DNA of 64,000 nt from Poecilobothrus nobilitatus (Eukaryota > Arthropoda > Insecta > Diptera > Dolichopodidae). The notes below the pieces were generated by a model. That model was not told the DNA's origin, did not search any database, and worked only from the letters and a program-made list of their open reading frames with translations. The DNA is taken from positions 33,930,496 to 33,994,495 of the forward strand of contig OX352774.1 of assembly GCA_947095535.1 (NCBI GenBank). Reading direction: 5' to 3'. Below are positions 1 through 9,272 of the stretch, one piece after another; positions within the stretch are counted from its first letter, which is position 1; every line of letters starts with the position of its first letter. Position numbers and translations under genes: made by a program.

Positions 1-819
1 GATGCTTTTCATTTCCTTACCACATAGAAAAATAATTTTATGTTCCAGTAAAGGATCGAAATTGATGTAAAGTTTCTATGTTCTACCTTCAATTTATTTT
101 TTATCTACAACAGGACTCTATGGTTAGAATTCCGTTAAAGAAAACCAAATTTTTGTCCAAATGATAATGTACTAAATTAAATTAAGAAATTAAGGGGTGT
201 ACAACTGAAGAGGAAATAAGAGAAAATAAATAGCAGTTCTTTATTTTGTAGACCAACTGTCAAATAAAATTGAAGCTTAAAATAGTTTAGCTATTTAAAA
301 TGTTGGCTTAAAAAAATTTTTTTACTTGCACATATGAAATTAGATAAAAATATATTTATAATTTATTTAATTATTTATTATTTTTCGGACTAATAGGTAT
401 ACAATACCAGCATGTAATTTTAAAAGAATTTTCCTTATGCGTAATTTGGTCCTGTCTGACATGTGGACCAGAATTTATATTGAAAATATACTTTTAAATT
501 CAGTGAATTTTAGTTTTTCATGGTTTTGTTTTTTTGAAAGTCTTCAAAAATTTGTATTAACTCTGCTTTTATTCTTATGTTTTTATTTTCATATGCATAT
601 ACGCGTTACTAAATCGATTTAAACCAAATAAATGCTTACTCTTCCATCGCATCTATTATTTTGAAGAATTTATATTAAAAAACCGTACTAAGTTATACCC
701 TAATCATAATATTATAATCAATAATCACTTTTTAAATTAAATAGAACAAAAATATATACATATATATATACGTATATGTTTTTATATATAGATATATAGT
801 ATTAAATAAAATTACTCAC
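1..819 (-). other. Intron of the Cas-family gene, downstream of the SH3 exon
   Basis: The donor CAG|GTGAGT of the SH3 exon opens into this AT-rich stretch. No exon encoding the expected end of the SH3 domain (the GIVPGNR-like segment) is visible here on the minus strand, so the next exon should lie left of the window. Only TA-rich runs (about 750-800) and scattered T tracts are seen. A 61-codon open frame at 437-622 is AT-rich, has no recognisable motif and is taken as chance. Confidence 0.75.
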
Positions 820-963
820 CTGTCTACCCCTTAAGGTACATAACCACCATCCATTTAATCCTTCCAAGTCTTGTTCTAAAACAGTTAATGTGTCACCCTT
901 TTTGAATGCCAATTCATCAGGAATGTCAGCAATATTGTCATAAATGGCTTTAGCATAAATTTT
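820..963 (-). CDS. p130CAS: Internal exon encoding the SH3 domain of a p130Cas (BCAR1/NEDD9) family scaffold
   Basis: Read on the minus strand, 48 codons stay open from KIYAKAIYDN to GWWLCTLRGRQ. Visible SH3 landmarks are the AIYDN version of the ALYDY motif, PDELAF, the KGD turn, TVLEQD, and the paired tryptophans of GWWLC. This wording, especially PDELAFKKGD and GLNGWWLC followed by GRQ, is specific to Cas scaffolds, which recruit FAK, PTP-PEST and C3G partners at integrin adhesions. The Cas SH3 normally continues with GIVPGNR, so the domain is split by an intron exactly after GRQ. Splice signals are strong: a pyrimidine-rich tract and TTACAG acceptor just above 963, and CAG|GTGAGT at 820/819. 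Both boundaries are phase 0. The exon is far less AT-rich than its surroundings. I am confident of the family; the symbol follows the fly name. Confidence 0.93.
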
Positions 964-2972
964 CTGTAATAAAAATAGACAAAAAAAAATTAAATATATA
1001 GAAAGAGATAGAAAACAACAATAAGTAAAATGTGATGAGGTGTGGTGAAATAAAATTCGATTATAGAAAATTCATAACAGCATTTTTTTTTTCGTACTTA
1101 TATTTTTCTTTATAAAATTTTTTTTTTTTTTGATAAAATAAAATGTAATGGTACTATTATTGGTAAATATAAAAACACATGTAAGTAAGTGTGATAATAT
1201 AAAAAAGTATTACAAATTTTTCTAACCTTATAAAAATTATAAAATATATCCAATCTCCCCTTATACTTTTTTTTCCTTTTTTTTTAAAAAAAATAAAAAG
1301 TTTTTTTTTTTTTGTTCTCAATTCAGGATGTTTGGGGAGAATTCGGTAGGGAGTTGGAGACTATATTATATATATATGTATAAATATGTATATATGTATG
1401 AAGTTTTATTGTATTTTATATTGTAAATATAGAATGTAACAACTGTAAACTGCAGCAAATACACAAAAGGGATAAAGAATGAGTAACAGTCTGCCATTAA
1501 TTTTGGGGATTTAAGAAGAACAAAATAAAAAATAAAAAATAAAATCTGTGTGTTATTGGTAACGGCCGGATTAAGTTTCCTTTCATTTTTGCTACTCTAT
1601 GTTCTTTTTTATTTTTTTTTATTTTTCTTTCCTTACATTTATTCTTATTTTGTTTACGTATTTGTTATTATGCTATGACAGCAGTAAAGAATATTTATGA
1701 GAATAAAGTCAGTAAAAAATATTGAGGAGGTATGAAGTTAGAAGTATAAAATGAACTTAAAATAACATGGGATGGGGGAGAGCTTAACAAGTTTAAAAAA
1801 ATATATATATATACTCATTCCATTATTTATACTACCATTCTTCAGCCATCACAGTAATAAAGTTAGAAAAATTGATATTGGTGGAATTCAGTACAGCCAA
1901 GAATAACAGTACAGTATAATATGTATAAGAATGGCAGCAACAGTATATAACAACAATAATAACAGCCTGTCTGATCTTAATTCATTTTGTAAATATTTAA
2001 ATTAAAAAAGTATGAAAGAGATAACAATATTTTTATTATTGTTATTAGAACAGCAAAAAAAAAAAGTATGTTGGGAAATTACCGTTAGAAAATAAAATAA
2101 AATTATATTTACCCATTTGTTAGTACATATGTGAGAAAATGTATGTATGTATGTATATAGAAGAAAAGATGACAGTTCAACTTAATATTAAGTTATTACC
2201 TAGTCCATATGGTTTAAAAATTACATGTATAATATATATGGATGCGTGTATGTGTGTTTGCTTGAAAGTATGTTTTAAAACTTTTTATATTTACAGTATT
2301 TTTTTGATTTTTTTTTAAATGAAATCATATTTTATGATCAATGTTAATGTACGAAGGATCTATAAATCAAAATTAAAAAAAAAAAAATAAATAATTCCGC
2401 TTATATTATTACCTATACATAAGTTATCAATATGTTGGCTACATATGTATGCTGTAAAATGTAAATAATGTGAAAGATTTTATTAGATCTACGTATATGA
2501 CTTTTGTTTATTTGTTTTATTAGCTAAATGTTGTAAATTTTCTAGCTAAAGTGTGAAAATGTGTTTTCAATTTAATGCTAGTTTATTACAGTTCATTGTT
2601 AAATTATACAAAACAAAAAAAAAACAAAAAAAACTACTTATGTGTACTGTAATTAGATTTTATTGTCGTTGCATTTAAAATTTGAACTAAATTGAAGTAT
2701 AAGCTGCAAATATTTATGTTAAATATTGAAGGGGATAGAAATTTAACAGTAGTTATAATTTTTTAAATAGCAGTGAAAAATAAATTTTTTTTTTTAAATT
2801 TTAAACTTTGATATAAGATTTCATAATAAAATGAGGTATGAGATGATGTGTACATATTATGTTATAGCATGAACTCGATGGAAGAGAATGTATACATCAT
2901 AAAATTAGTATTAATAATTTATACCTATGCAAATAACTTTATTTTTTATTAACTATATTATGCTTTTAATTG
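964..2972 (-). other. Intron upstream of the SH3 exon: low-complexity AT-rich DNA
   Basis: This stretch holds many poly-A/poly-T runs (for example around 1080-1130 and 1270-1310), TA/TATG microsatellites (about 1365-1400, 1800-1815, 2143-2160) and no recognisable exon or element. It forms the acceptor-proximal part of the putative 7.8-kb first intron (964-8735). Confidence 0.7.
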
Positions 2973-3300
2973 TCATATTGACAAAATTTGGCTCTAATTG
3001 GTTTGGTAGAGAAATTTCAATCATCTTGCAATATAGAGAAACGTACATTCGGCCAAGAATTGAATATAACATCAACATTTTTGTTGATGGGTCCAGCATA
3101 TATTTTCAGTATATACAAAGAATACAAAGAAAACAGATATTAAAATCATTAGAAAATCGTTTTGAAATTATAAAAGACTTAACATATTTAAGTTATGGCC
3201 GAAATGTCAGGAGTTACTTAAATTTTGTGCAAATATCTTCTCGGAAACACTTTACTACTTCACTTCAATACCACTACTTTATTTTTATTAACTACTATAG
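2973..3300 (+). pseudogene. Degenerate LINE reverse-transcriptase C-terminal fragment, copy 1
   Basis: The frame reads YIRPRIEYNINIF, then GSSIYFQYIQRIQRKQ and LTYLSYGRNVRSYL. That order matches the region after the RT fingers and palm in Jockey/CR1-type non-LTR retrotransposons, where 'RPxLEYxxxIW', 'LxxIQxRA' and 'LxxRRNVA' are typical. A second copy of the same family lies at 6215-6600 and starts and ends at nearly the same points, which supports a real element rather than a chance ORF. The catalytic FADD box is absent, so this is a 5'-truncated relic. It is interrupted or followed by another repeat at 3303. Whether the frame is still fully open by chance or reflects modest age cannot be told. 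Confidence 0.7.
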
Positions 3301-3302
3301 CT

Positions 3303-3905
3303 AATACCCGGTGCGTGTTGCTGCTCCCCTCAATAAATAAAACATATATGATTTTAATTGAAGATGATGTTAATGAAAAAAATTAACATAAAAATTGTTA
3401 AAGCTGTTGTATCCTAATAATTTAACTGAACTCGATAAAAATTTTTTTGAAACTATCTTTTGGGTGAAAGCAGTGCTTCACAAAATTGAACATAATTTGC
3501 TTCCAAAATTTTGTTTTTACCAATGATCGTGCAGATATGGTTTAACAAATTCCAAGTCTGTTAATAGAGTCAACTTCACTGTAAAAGAGCAACACATATA
3601 CAAAATTTGAAATCAATCAGTACAAACCCTTTTTATTTTAGAGCGAAAAAAATTTAAATTTTTCCACCACAGTCTTCAACTTCGTGGTCCGTTAGAACAA
3701 AATGGTTTGCCCAGAAACACTCCCCGTACTCAAAAATCTTTATATATACAAATTTTCATAATAATCGGCTGAGCAGTTTAGGAGTCTATAAATTAGAAAC
3801 AGATAGGCAAACAGACAAACATATGCTTTTATAAAAGAAGTAGAAGAAGAAGAAGATAGATAGAAGATAGATAGATAGATAGATTGATAGATAGATAGAA
3901 GATTA
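3303..3905 (+). mobile_element. RTE-like non-autonomous retroelement with (TAGA)n tail
   Basis: It begins near ATACCCGGTGCGTGTTGCTG, a start I recall from invertebrate dispersed repeats, and closes with the phrase ATCGGCTGAGCAGTTTAGGA, then a run of CAAACAGACAAACA-type sequence and a (TAGA)n microsatellite (3841-3903). RTE-clade LINEs and their short derivatives characteristically end in simple tandem repeats with a similar 'CGG.TGAG.AGTTT.GGAGT' motif. No coding capacity is seen in about 600 bp. It abuts the LINE fragment on its left. The family assignment is from memory of the motif; a Helitron-like or SINE origin is possible. Confidence 0.5.
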
Positions 3906-4063
3906 TTTGTTTAAAGAAGACAAAATATAATTATATAATTTTTAAAATGTGATCTAATATTAATACTTGACACTGGTACTATAGTTAGTTGTACTATGTA
4001 GACCAAAAAAAAAATAGAGATTCTGTCTATTTAGTCGCAATTTAATTACTATTATTTTGTTTT

Positions 4064-5143
4064 TTTATACCCTACACATTAAGTATAGGGTATATTAACT
4101 TTCGTATGGTGTTTGTAACCACCAAAAGGAAGCGAGTTAGGTATAGACATGTATATATATTCTGAATCAGGATCACCGCCTGAGTCAATTTAGCGATGTC
4201 CGTCCGTCCTTCCGTCCGTACGCACGATAACTCAAAAAATAATGATGCTATCTTGATGAAATTTATACTGTAGGTTAAAAATGACTAAGGTAAGGCGGGG
4301 ATTGTAAATGGGCGAAATCGGACCATGCGTTCGAGTACCTCCCATACAACTCCCAAAACCTAATACCCATATTTTCGAAATTAATAAAGATAGAAACTTA
4401 AAATTTTGTACGAGGATGTCTTTTTCTGAATCCCTGATATCCCCAAAATTTGAAATGAATTGGAGTGGTTGTTCGGGTACTTCCCATACAACTCCCAAAA
4501 CCGAACATGCATATCTTCGAAATTAATAAAGATAGGAACTTCAAATTTGATACGAGGGTGCTGTTTCCTAAATCCCTGATTTGCCTAAAATTTGAGATGA
4601 ATTGAAGTGGTTGTTCGGGTACTTCCCATACAACTCCCAAAACCGAACATGCATATCTTCGAAATTAATAAAGATAGGAACTTCAAATTTGATACGAGGG
4701 TGCTGTTTCCTAAATCCCTGATTTGCCTAAAATTTGAGATGAATTGGAGTGGTCGTTCGGGTACCTCCCATACAACTCCCAAAACCGAACAAGCATATCT
4801 TCGAAATTAATAAATATATAAACTTGAAATTTGATATAAGAATGTTCTACCCTGAATGTTCTATCTGTTGATGTCTTTAAAATTTGAGATGAATTGGGGT
4901 GGTGGTCCGCGTGCCTTCACACACTTCCCAAGACCTAACAAGCATATTTTCGAATTTAATAAAGATAGAAATCTGAAATTTTGTACAAAGGTTGTAAAAG
5001 CATTTATTTTTTTAGCTTAGTTATATTAAATACCTAACTAAAATAACTTATGGATTTTTAATTTAATTTCAATTTTTTAGGTGTAGGGTATAAATAAGTC
5101 GGTTGCATCGACTTACTGTTACTTTTACTTGTTTTCTTTTAAA
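4064..5143 (+). repeat. 'TATACCC/GTCCG' dispersed element A with 142-bp tandem repeats
   Basis: The ends match in inverted orientation: TTTATACCCTACAC at 4064-4077 and GTGTAGGGTATAAA at 5081-5094. The left end also folds into a hairpin (TATACCCTA against TATAGGGTATA). Next come a conserved head with GTCCGTCC repeats (about 4195-4220) and ACGATAACTCAAAAA. After that there are about five tandem units with a period of 142 bp (anchor 'CCCATACAACTCCCAAAACC' at 4341, 4483, 4625, 4767 and a diverged fifth near 4918). Past the right terminal repeat is a small hairpin, TAAGTCG-GTTGCAT-CGACTTA, then CTTGTTTT. I recall this ending from calyptrate fly repeats. No transposase is encoded. Several 65-88 codon frames on both strands are by-products of the tandem unit. 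Confidence 0.8.
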
Positions 5144-6214
5144 CTTGTATCAAACAAGCAAATTTTAACTTTGAAAATAATTATTTTAATCATAAAATAA
5201 TTTTGGAACGCATTTAAAACGTTAACTTAACATAAAAAAAAAAAAAATCAATAACTTTTATATTTTGTTTTATACAAAAGTATTGTACCTTGACCTTAAA
5301 TGAAGCAGAAATGTAAAATTTCTCACTAACGAAATAAAAGAAAAAAAAAAATTTATTTTATAACTTACACATCTTGTAACTGTACAGAATTTAAATTACT
5401 CGAATAAATTATATAACGATATTATTTTCTATTGCATAAGTTTTTATCAACCCCCTTTTTTTTATATTCTTCATCCTTATTTTAAGTTTTAAAGTTTCTA
5501 TTGCTGTTATGTAAAAATGTTACACGTTTTTACTATACACAACTTACTAATGATTTATTATTTTGCACGTATTGTAAAAAGTTTTCCTACTTTTTATTTT
5601 TTCATATAATTTTTTTATATTTTTTTTTTTATTATATTTCTAATAAAAAAAAAATTGCAACTTGTTAATTTTTTTACCTTGATTTTAATCTTAATTTTAA
5701 AGTTTTTCTTATAAATTTTTTTAATAACCATTTAAGGAATTGTTGTTATTTTCAAAGTAAAAAAAATGGTTTTGTAAAGAAAACTTTGTTATTTATATTT
5801 AATTTAATTAAAGAGTGTGTTTTTTTTTTTTATTAATTTTCAATTTTTTTTATTTTAAATTTAATTTGTAACTTAATTTGGGAAAATGCTATTTTTGGAA
5901 TAAGTTTGAAATAAATAATGAAATAATTGCGGTTTTTTTTTAATTTGATTATTAAAGAACAGGATTTAATGGTATAAAAAAAAATAAAAAAATACAAAAT
6001 AAGGAATTAAAAAATAAAAAACAATTATATAATGTATTTTTTTTTGATGCAATAATTTTATTATCTGGGCCAAAACATTCTATTTATTTTTTATCCTTAG
6101 TTGTTTTACGTGCTTACCTTGCCACATCACCATTAAAGAAATAAATTAGAAGGTATATCTGAATACTGAATACATATAATTACTTTTATTTGTATTTTTT
6201 TTTTACTTATAAAG
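5144..6214. other. AT-rich intronic DNA without recognisable features
   Basis: The stretch holds poly-A/poly-T runs such as 5820-5835 and 5600-5630, with no exon, RNA gene or repeat family that I recognise. A minus-strand ATG...CAAG|GTAAGC segment at 6110-6135 looks like a possible exon end but has the wrong phase for the SH3 exon. Confidence 0.6.
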
Positions 6215-6600
6215 TGTTATATTGTCAAAAAATTTCGCTCTAATTGGTTTGGAGGAAAAATTTCAATCATCTCCTAATATAGAAAAATATATATTCGGCC
6301 AAAAATCGAATATAATATAAATCTCATATCTTTCCTGATGGTGTGTAACACTTATTTTCAGTATCTGAACAAGATACAAAAAAAAAAGTTATTAAAATCA
6401 TTTAGATAATTATTTTGAAATTACAAAAGATTTAACGTCTTTAAGTTATTGCCGAAATGTAGGAAAGTTACTTATCTTTTTTATAAAATATATCTCAGAA
6501 ACACCTCTCATGAAATTGAGGAAATAAACTACAAAAAAAAAAAATATTTGAAAGAATGTATAAACGCTTATCAACTTAAGTACCGTAGGTACCATAGTAA
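6215..6600 (+). pseudogene. Degenerate LINE reverse-transcriptase C-terminal fragment, copy 2, with a SINE-like 3' tail
   Basis: Reading across stops and shifts gives YIRPKIEYNINL, CNTYFQYLNKIQKKKLL and LTSLSYCRNVGK, parallel to copy 1 at 2973-3300. At the nucleotide level the two start with nearly the same text (TCGCTCTAATTGGTTTGGAG here) and stay alignable for about 280 bp. Several in-frame stops (for example just after KSFR) make it dead. From about 6519 the sequence AGGAAATAAACTAC and on to ACCGTAGGTACCATAG matches the 3' tail of the SINE at 8223-8490. This could be the genuine LINE 3' end borrowed by the SINE, or a later SINE fragment joined here. Confidence 0.65.
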
Positions 6601-6627
6601 AAAGTATCATGCCTAAACTCCAATCTA

Positions 6628-7791
6628 AAGGGTGTTCAAAATTGAGGTATCATTTTAATTTTAATAAAAAAAGACTTTTTTTTTGAAATATTAAATATAT
6701 TTTTATTTTAATTTATTACAAAGAGGTTCCGGTTAATAATGAAAAATTATGTCGGCCAAGTGGCCCCCTCTACTACTTCGGCAGGCTTCCAATCTTTTAT
6801 CAAAATTCCGAATCACGTTGTTCAATAAACTGAACAAAAAAAAATCCCACGGGTTCAAATCGCACGATCTTGGTGGCCACATCACTCATCCTCTACGAGA
6901 AATAATGCGATCTTCGAACTTTTCCTTCAAAAGATCCATTGTTTCTCTTGCTGTATGGCAAGTGGCACCGTCCTGTTGAAACCACATATTCTCTACGTCC
7001 AAATCATCAATTTTCCGCCACAAAAAGCTTCGGATCATCTCCCTGTAGCAATTTCCATTGACCGTAATCGCATTTCCATTTGCGTTTTCAAAAAAATATG
7101 GTCCGATGATTCCTCCTGACCACAAACCACACCAAACCGTAACTTTTTGTGGATGTACTGGTTGCTCTAAGATAACCCTTGGATTCTCTTCACCCCAAAT
7201 GCGGCAATTCTGTTTATTGACGTAGCCATTGAGCTGGAAATGAGCTTCGTCGGTGAAGATTATTTTGTTAAAAAAATTCTCATTTTCTTCTTGTTTTTCG
7301 ATTGCCGAAGAAACGAATTGCCGACGTAATGCATGGTCAGTTGGTTTTAATTCTTGCGTCAGCTGGATCTTATAAGCTTTTAAATGGAGATCACGATGCA
7401 AAATGTTGAATAATGTGGATGGTTTGATGTTTAATTGTTGCGAACGATGACGAATGGAAGTTTTTGTATCTTCTTCAACACAGCTACTACATTCTCGGTT
7501 GAACGGCCACTACGTTGATAAATGTTGCCTCTGTTATCAAGAACAGATCCAGTTTCTAGTAATTTATCAATCATCAGCTTGATGGCACGATTTGTTGGAG
7601 CATTTTCTCTACCAAATTTTGTTCGAAATTTCCTAATTACATCTTGAAAAATTTTACCATTTTCAAAAAATGTTGTAATAACAAAAACACTGTTGTATTT
7701 AGAATATACCTAAAGAAACCTCGTATAAAAATTCCAGGTAGAAAAAAAATGGCGGCAAAATCAAAATGATACTTCAATTTTGAACACCCTC
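6628..7791 (-). mobile_element. Dead Tc1/mariner-superfamily DNA transposon with TA target-site duplication
   Basis: The terminal inverted repeats are AAGGGTGTTCAAAATTGAGG at the left and the complement of CTTCAATTTTGAACACCCTC at the right; the match continues through ATGATAC. The element is bracketed by TA dinucleotides (6626-6627 and 7792-7793), the target duplication expected of the IS630-Tc1-mariner superfamily. The 1164-bp length is close to a full-size mariner minus an internal deletion. The only gene is the broken transposase on the minus strand. It sits inside the putative first intron of the Cas gene. Confidence 0.9.
6733..7680 (-). pseudogene. Broken mariner-like transposase
   Basis: From the N-terminus: a helix-turn-helix stretch (NGKIFQDVIRKFRTKFGREN), the linker SGRSTE, then a one-base shift near 7478, then the RNase-H-fold catalytic core. 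Catalytic landmarks are IIFTDEAHFQLNG (first Asp), WFQQDGATCHTA (second Asp, 92 residues on), and WPPRSCDLNPWDFF carrying the third Asp, 36 residues after the second. A TGA interrupts just before that last motif (6886-6888). Beyond it most of the following segment is deleted, but the normal end, VIRNFDKRLEACRSSRGGHL and ADIIFHY, survives in another frame with its stop at 6733-6735. So there are at least one nonsense mutation, one frameshift and one internal deletion. The longest open piece is 171 codons (6886-7401). It cannot act autonomously. Confidence 0.9.
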
Positions 7792-8222
7792 TATTTAATC
7801 GTAGAACATGTAAAATAGGTCACTTGAATTTTGAATATATTGACATAGCGGAACTAGAATCTAGAATCATGAAATTTTGGAATCTATTTTTAGTTCTAAT
7901 AGTTTTAAATTATCGAATGAACTGGTACATTAAATGTTTCAAATGTTTTTTACTTATTCAACAGGTCAATTTCTATATTCTAGAATTTCTATTTAAACCC
8001 ACTTTCAAAATTTGAAATCAAAATTTCTTTTCTGTTTCCCTTTTTTTTTTTTTTTTGCAGGAAAAACAAAAACAAAGCCAAAAACAAAAGATGTTATATT
8101 AAATTTTATCATGAAAATCTAAGCGGAAAAAAATTATTATTGAGCTCTGTTGAAGAAAAAAAAATTATGATTTTTAAAGGTTAGAATGTTTTTAATGAAA
8201 TTTTGTCAAAACAAATATTTAT

Positions 8223-8490
8223 GGGGGCTTCGGTGACCTAGTGGGACCGTAAGACCGTATAAAGAGCTGTAATCACCGATAGATTGTGGATTCGCATCCC
8301 ACACCATGTTGTACGAATAATTCCCGAATTCCCGACATTTACAGTCACGCCAGAAAAGGAAAAAACTATATTTTAATTTTCTTGTCACATTTATGTCACA
8401 GGAAAATAAACTACGAAAAAAACAAATATTTGAAAGAATGTATAAACTCTTATAACTCTTATAACTTAAGTACCATAGGTACCATAGTAA
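8223..8490 (+). mobile_element. tRNA-derived SINE, copy 1 (most complete)
   Basis: The head, GGGGGCTTCGGTGACCTAGT, contains an RNA polymerase III A box (TGACCTAGTGG, 8234-8244), and a B box follows (GGATTCGCATCC, 8288-8299), with spacing normal for tRNA-type promoters. The body continues with ACAGTCACGCCAGAAAAGGA and TTTTCTTGTCACATTTATGT. This body is repeated at 30600-30790 (minus) and 35100-35235 (plus), which shows that it is a dispersed family. The tail AAGTACCATAGGTACCATAG is shared with the LINE remnant at 6519-6600. Poly-A is poorly developed and target duplications are not obvious. It lies 246 bp from the candidate first exon of the Cas gene. Confidence 0.8.
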
Positions 8491-8735
8491 ATTAAATAGA
8501 AGAAGAGAGAATCTTGAGCACCAAATCTAGTATCTAATTAAATCTTTATATGTATGAAGGTACTTACTTATAGTTATTTTTTTAATAACTTATAGTACCT
8601 ACCCATTCATATATGTATGTACATATGTATATCATAATATGAATAGCATAGCCTTAAGTTTTAAATTAAAAAAAAAAAAACTTCAGTTTTAATTAATGTT
8701 AAATCACTCTATTAAAAGCTAATAAATAATCATAC

Positions 8736-8762
8736 CTGTTGAAATACCTTAGAAATAGACAT
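8736..8762 (-). CDS. p130CAS: Candidate first coding exon of the Cas-family gene (MSISKVFQQ)
   Basis: On the minus strand AAAACAAAATG starts nine codons, MSISKVFQQ, ending in CAG|GTATGATT, a good 5' splice site. The break is phase 0, exactly what the acceptor of the SH3 exon at 963 needs, giving MSISKVFQQ-KIYAKAIYDN. In-frame stops lie just upstream (TAA four codons before the ATG), so if it is coding the ATG is the start. Vertebrate Cas proteins also have only a few residues before the SH3 domain, so a tiny initiating exon is expected. Other minus-strand ATG-plus-donor segments that I checked (6110-6135, 16230-16300, 33190-33230) have the wrong phase. Evidence is positional and phase-based only; a chance match in 8 kb is possible. 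Confidence 0.55.
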
Positions 8763-9272
8763 TTTGTTTTTTTATACCTAATCATTATTTCATAAATTTC
8801 AAACAAAAGAAATCAAAATTACAATTTTTATTATTATGAGTTAATTTTAATGAATACGTACATATACATATGTACATGCATGCATACATACGACATGTGT
8901 CTATTATGCATATGTAAAAACTTCATTTAATATTTTGTTTTTTTAATATCTGCTCCCTGCTGGCAATTATTGGTAACAATACTATAAATAATTCATTTTT
9001 TTTTTTTTTTTTTTTGCAATATTCAATTCATTATTTTAATTTTATTTAACTTTAAAAACCATATCAAATTGCTTAAACACGTTTTCGTTTAATTTTAATT
9101 TTTTTTTTTTTGTTTTTATTTATTTTGAATTTATTTGTTAGGTTTTACATTTTTTTTTTCTTGTTATTTTTTTTTTTTTTTTTGCAAAATTTTGCACTTG
9201 TATGTGAATGAAAATTAAAATATTAAAAGAAACGAGGAAGAGTGCATTAGAGTAGACTGTGTCAACTCTGGG
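8763..9272. other. Region just upstream of the candidate first exon
   Basis: This stretch holds long T runs (about 8998-9017, 9098-9112, 9150-9183) and CATACATATGTACATG-type repeats (8858-8890). If 8736-8762 is the first coding exon, its 5' untranslated region or an upstream splice acceptor (GATTAG at about 8778-8783 on the minus strand) would be here. No convincing core promoter is visible. Confidence 0.5.

Noticed and set aside
4232..4810. Five ORFs of 65-88 codons on both strands
   Set aside because: They are created by the 142-bp tandem unit of element A; overlapping frames on both strands repeat the same peptides.
6110..6135. Minus-strand ATGGTGATGTGGCAAG|GTAAGC as alternative first exon
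   Set aside because: Phase 1; joining it to the SH3 exon gives an immediate stop.
6850..6870. tRNA B-box-like GGTTCAAATCGC
   Set aside because: Lies within the transposase coding strand complement; no A box or cloverleaf around it.
8206..8495. Small ORFs over the SINE on both strands, and similar ones at 30450-30689 and 35103-35297
   Set aside because: The peptides (for example NVTRKLYSLFFSAVAV) are antisense or sense translations of the same SINE body at three loci, not genes.
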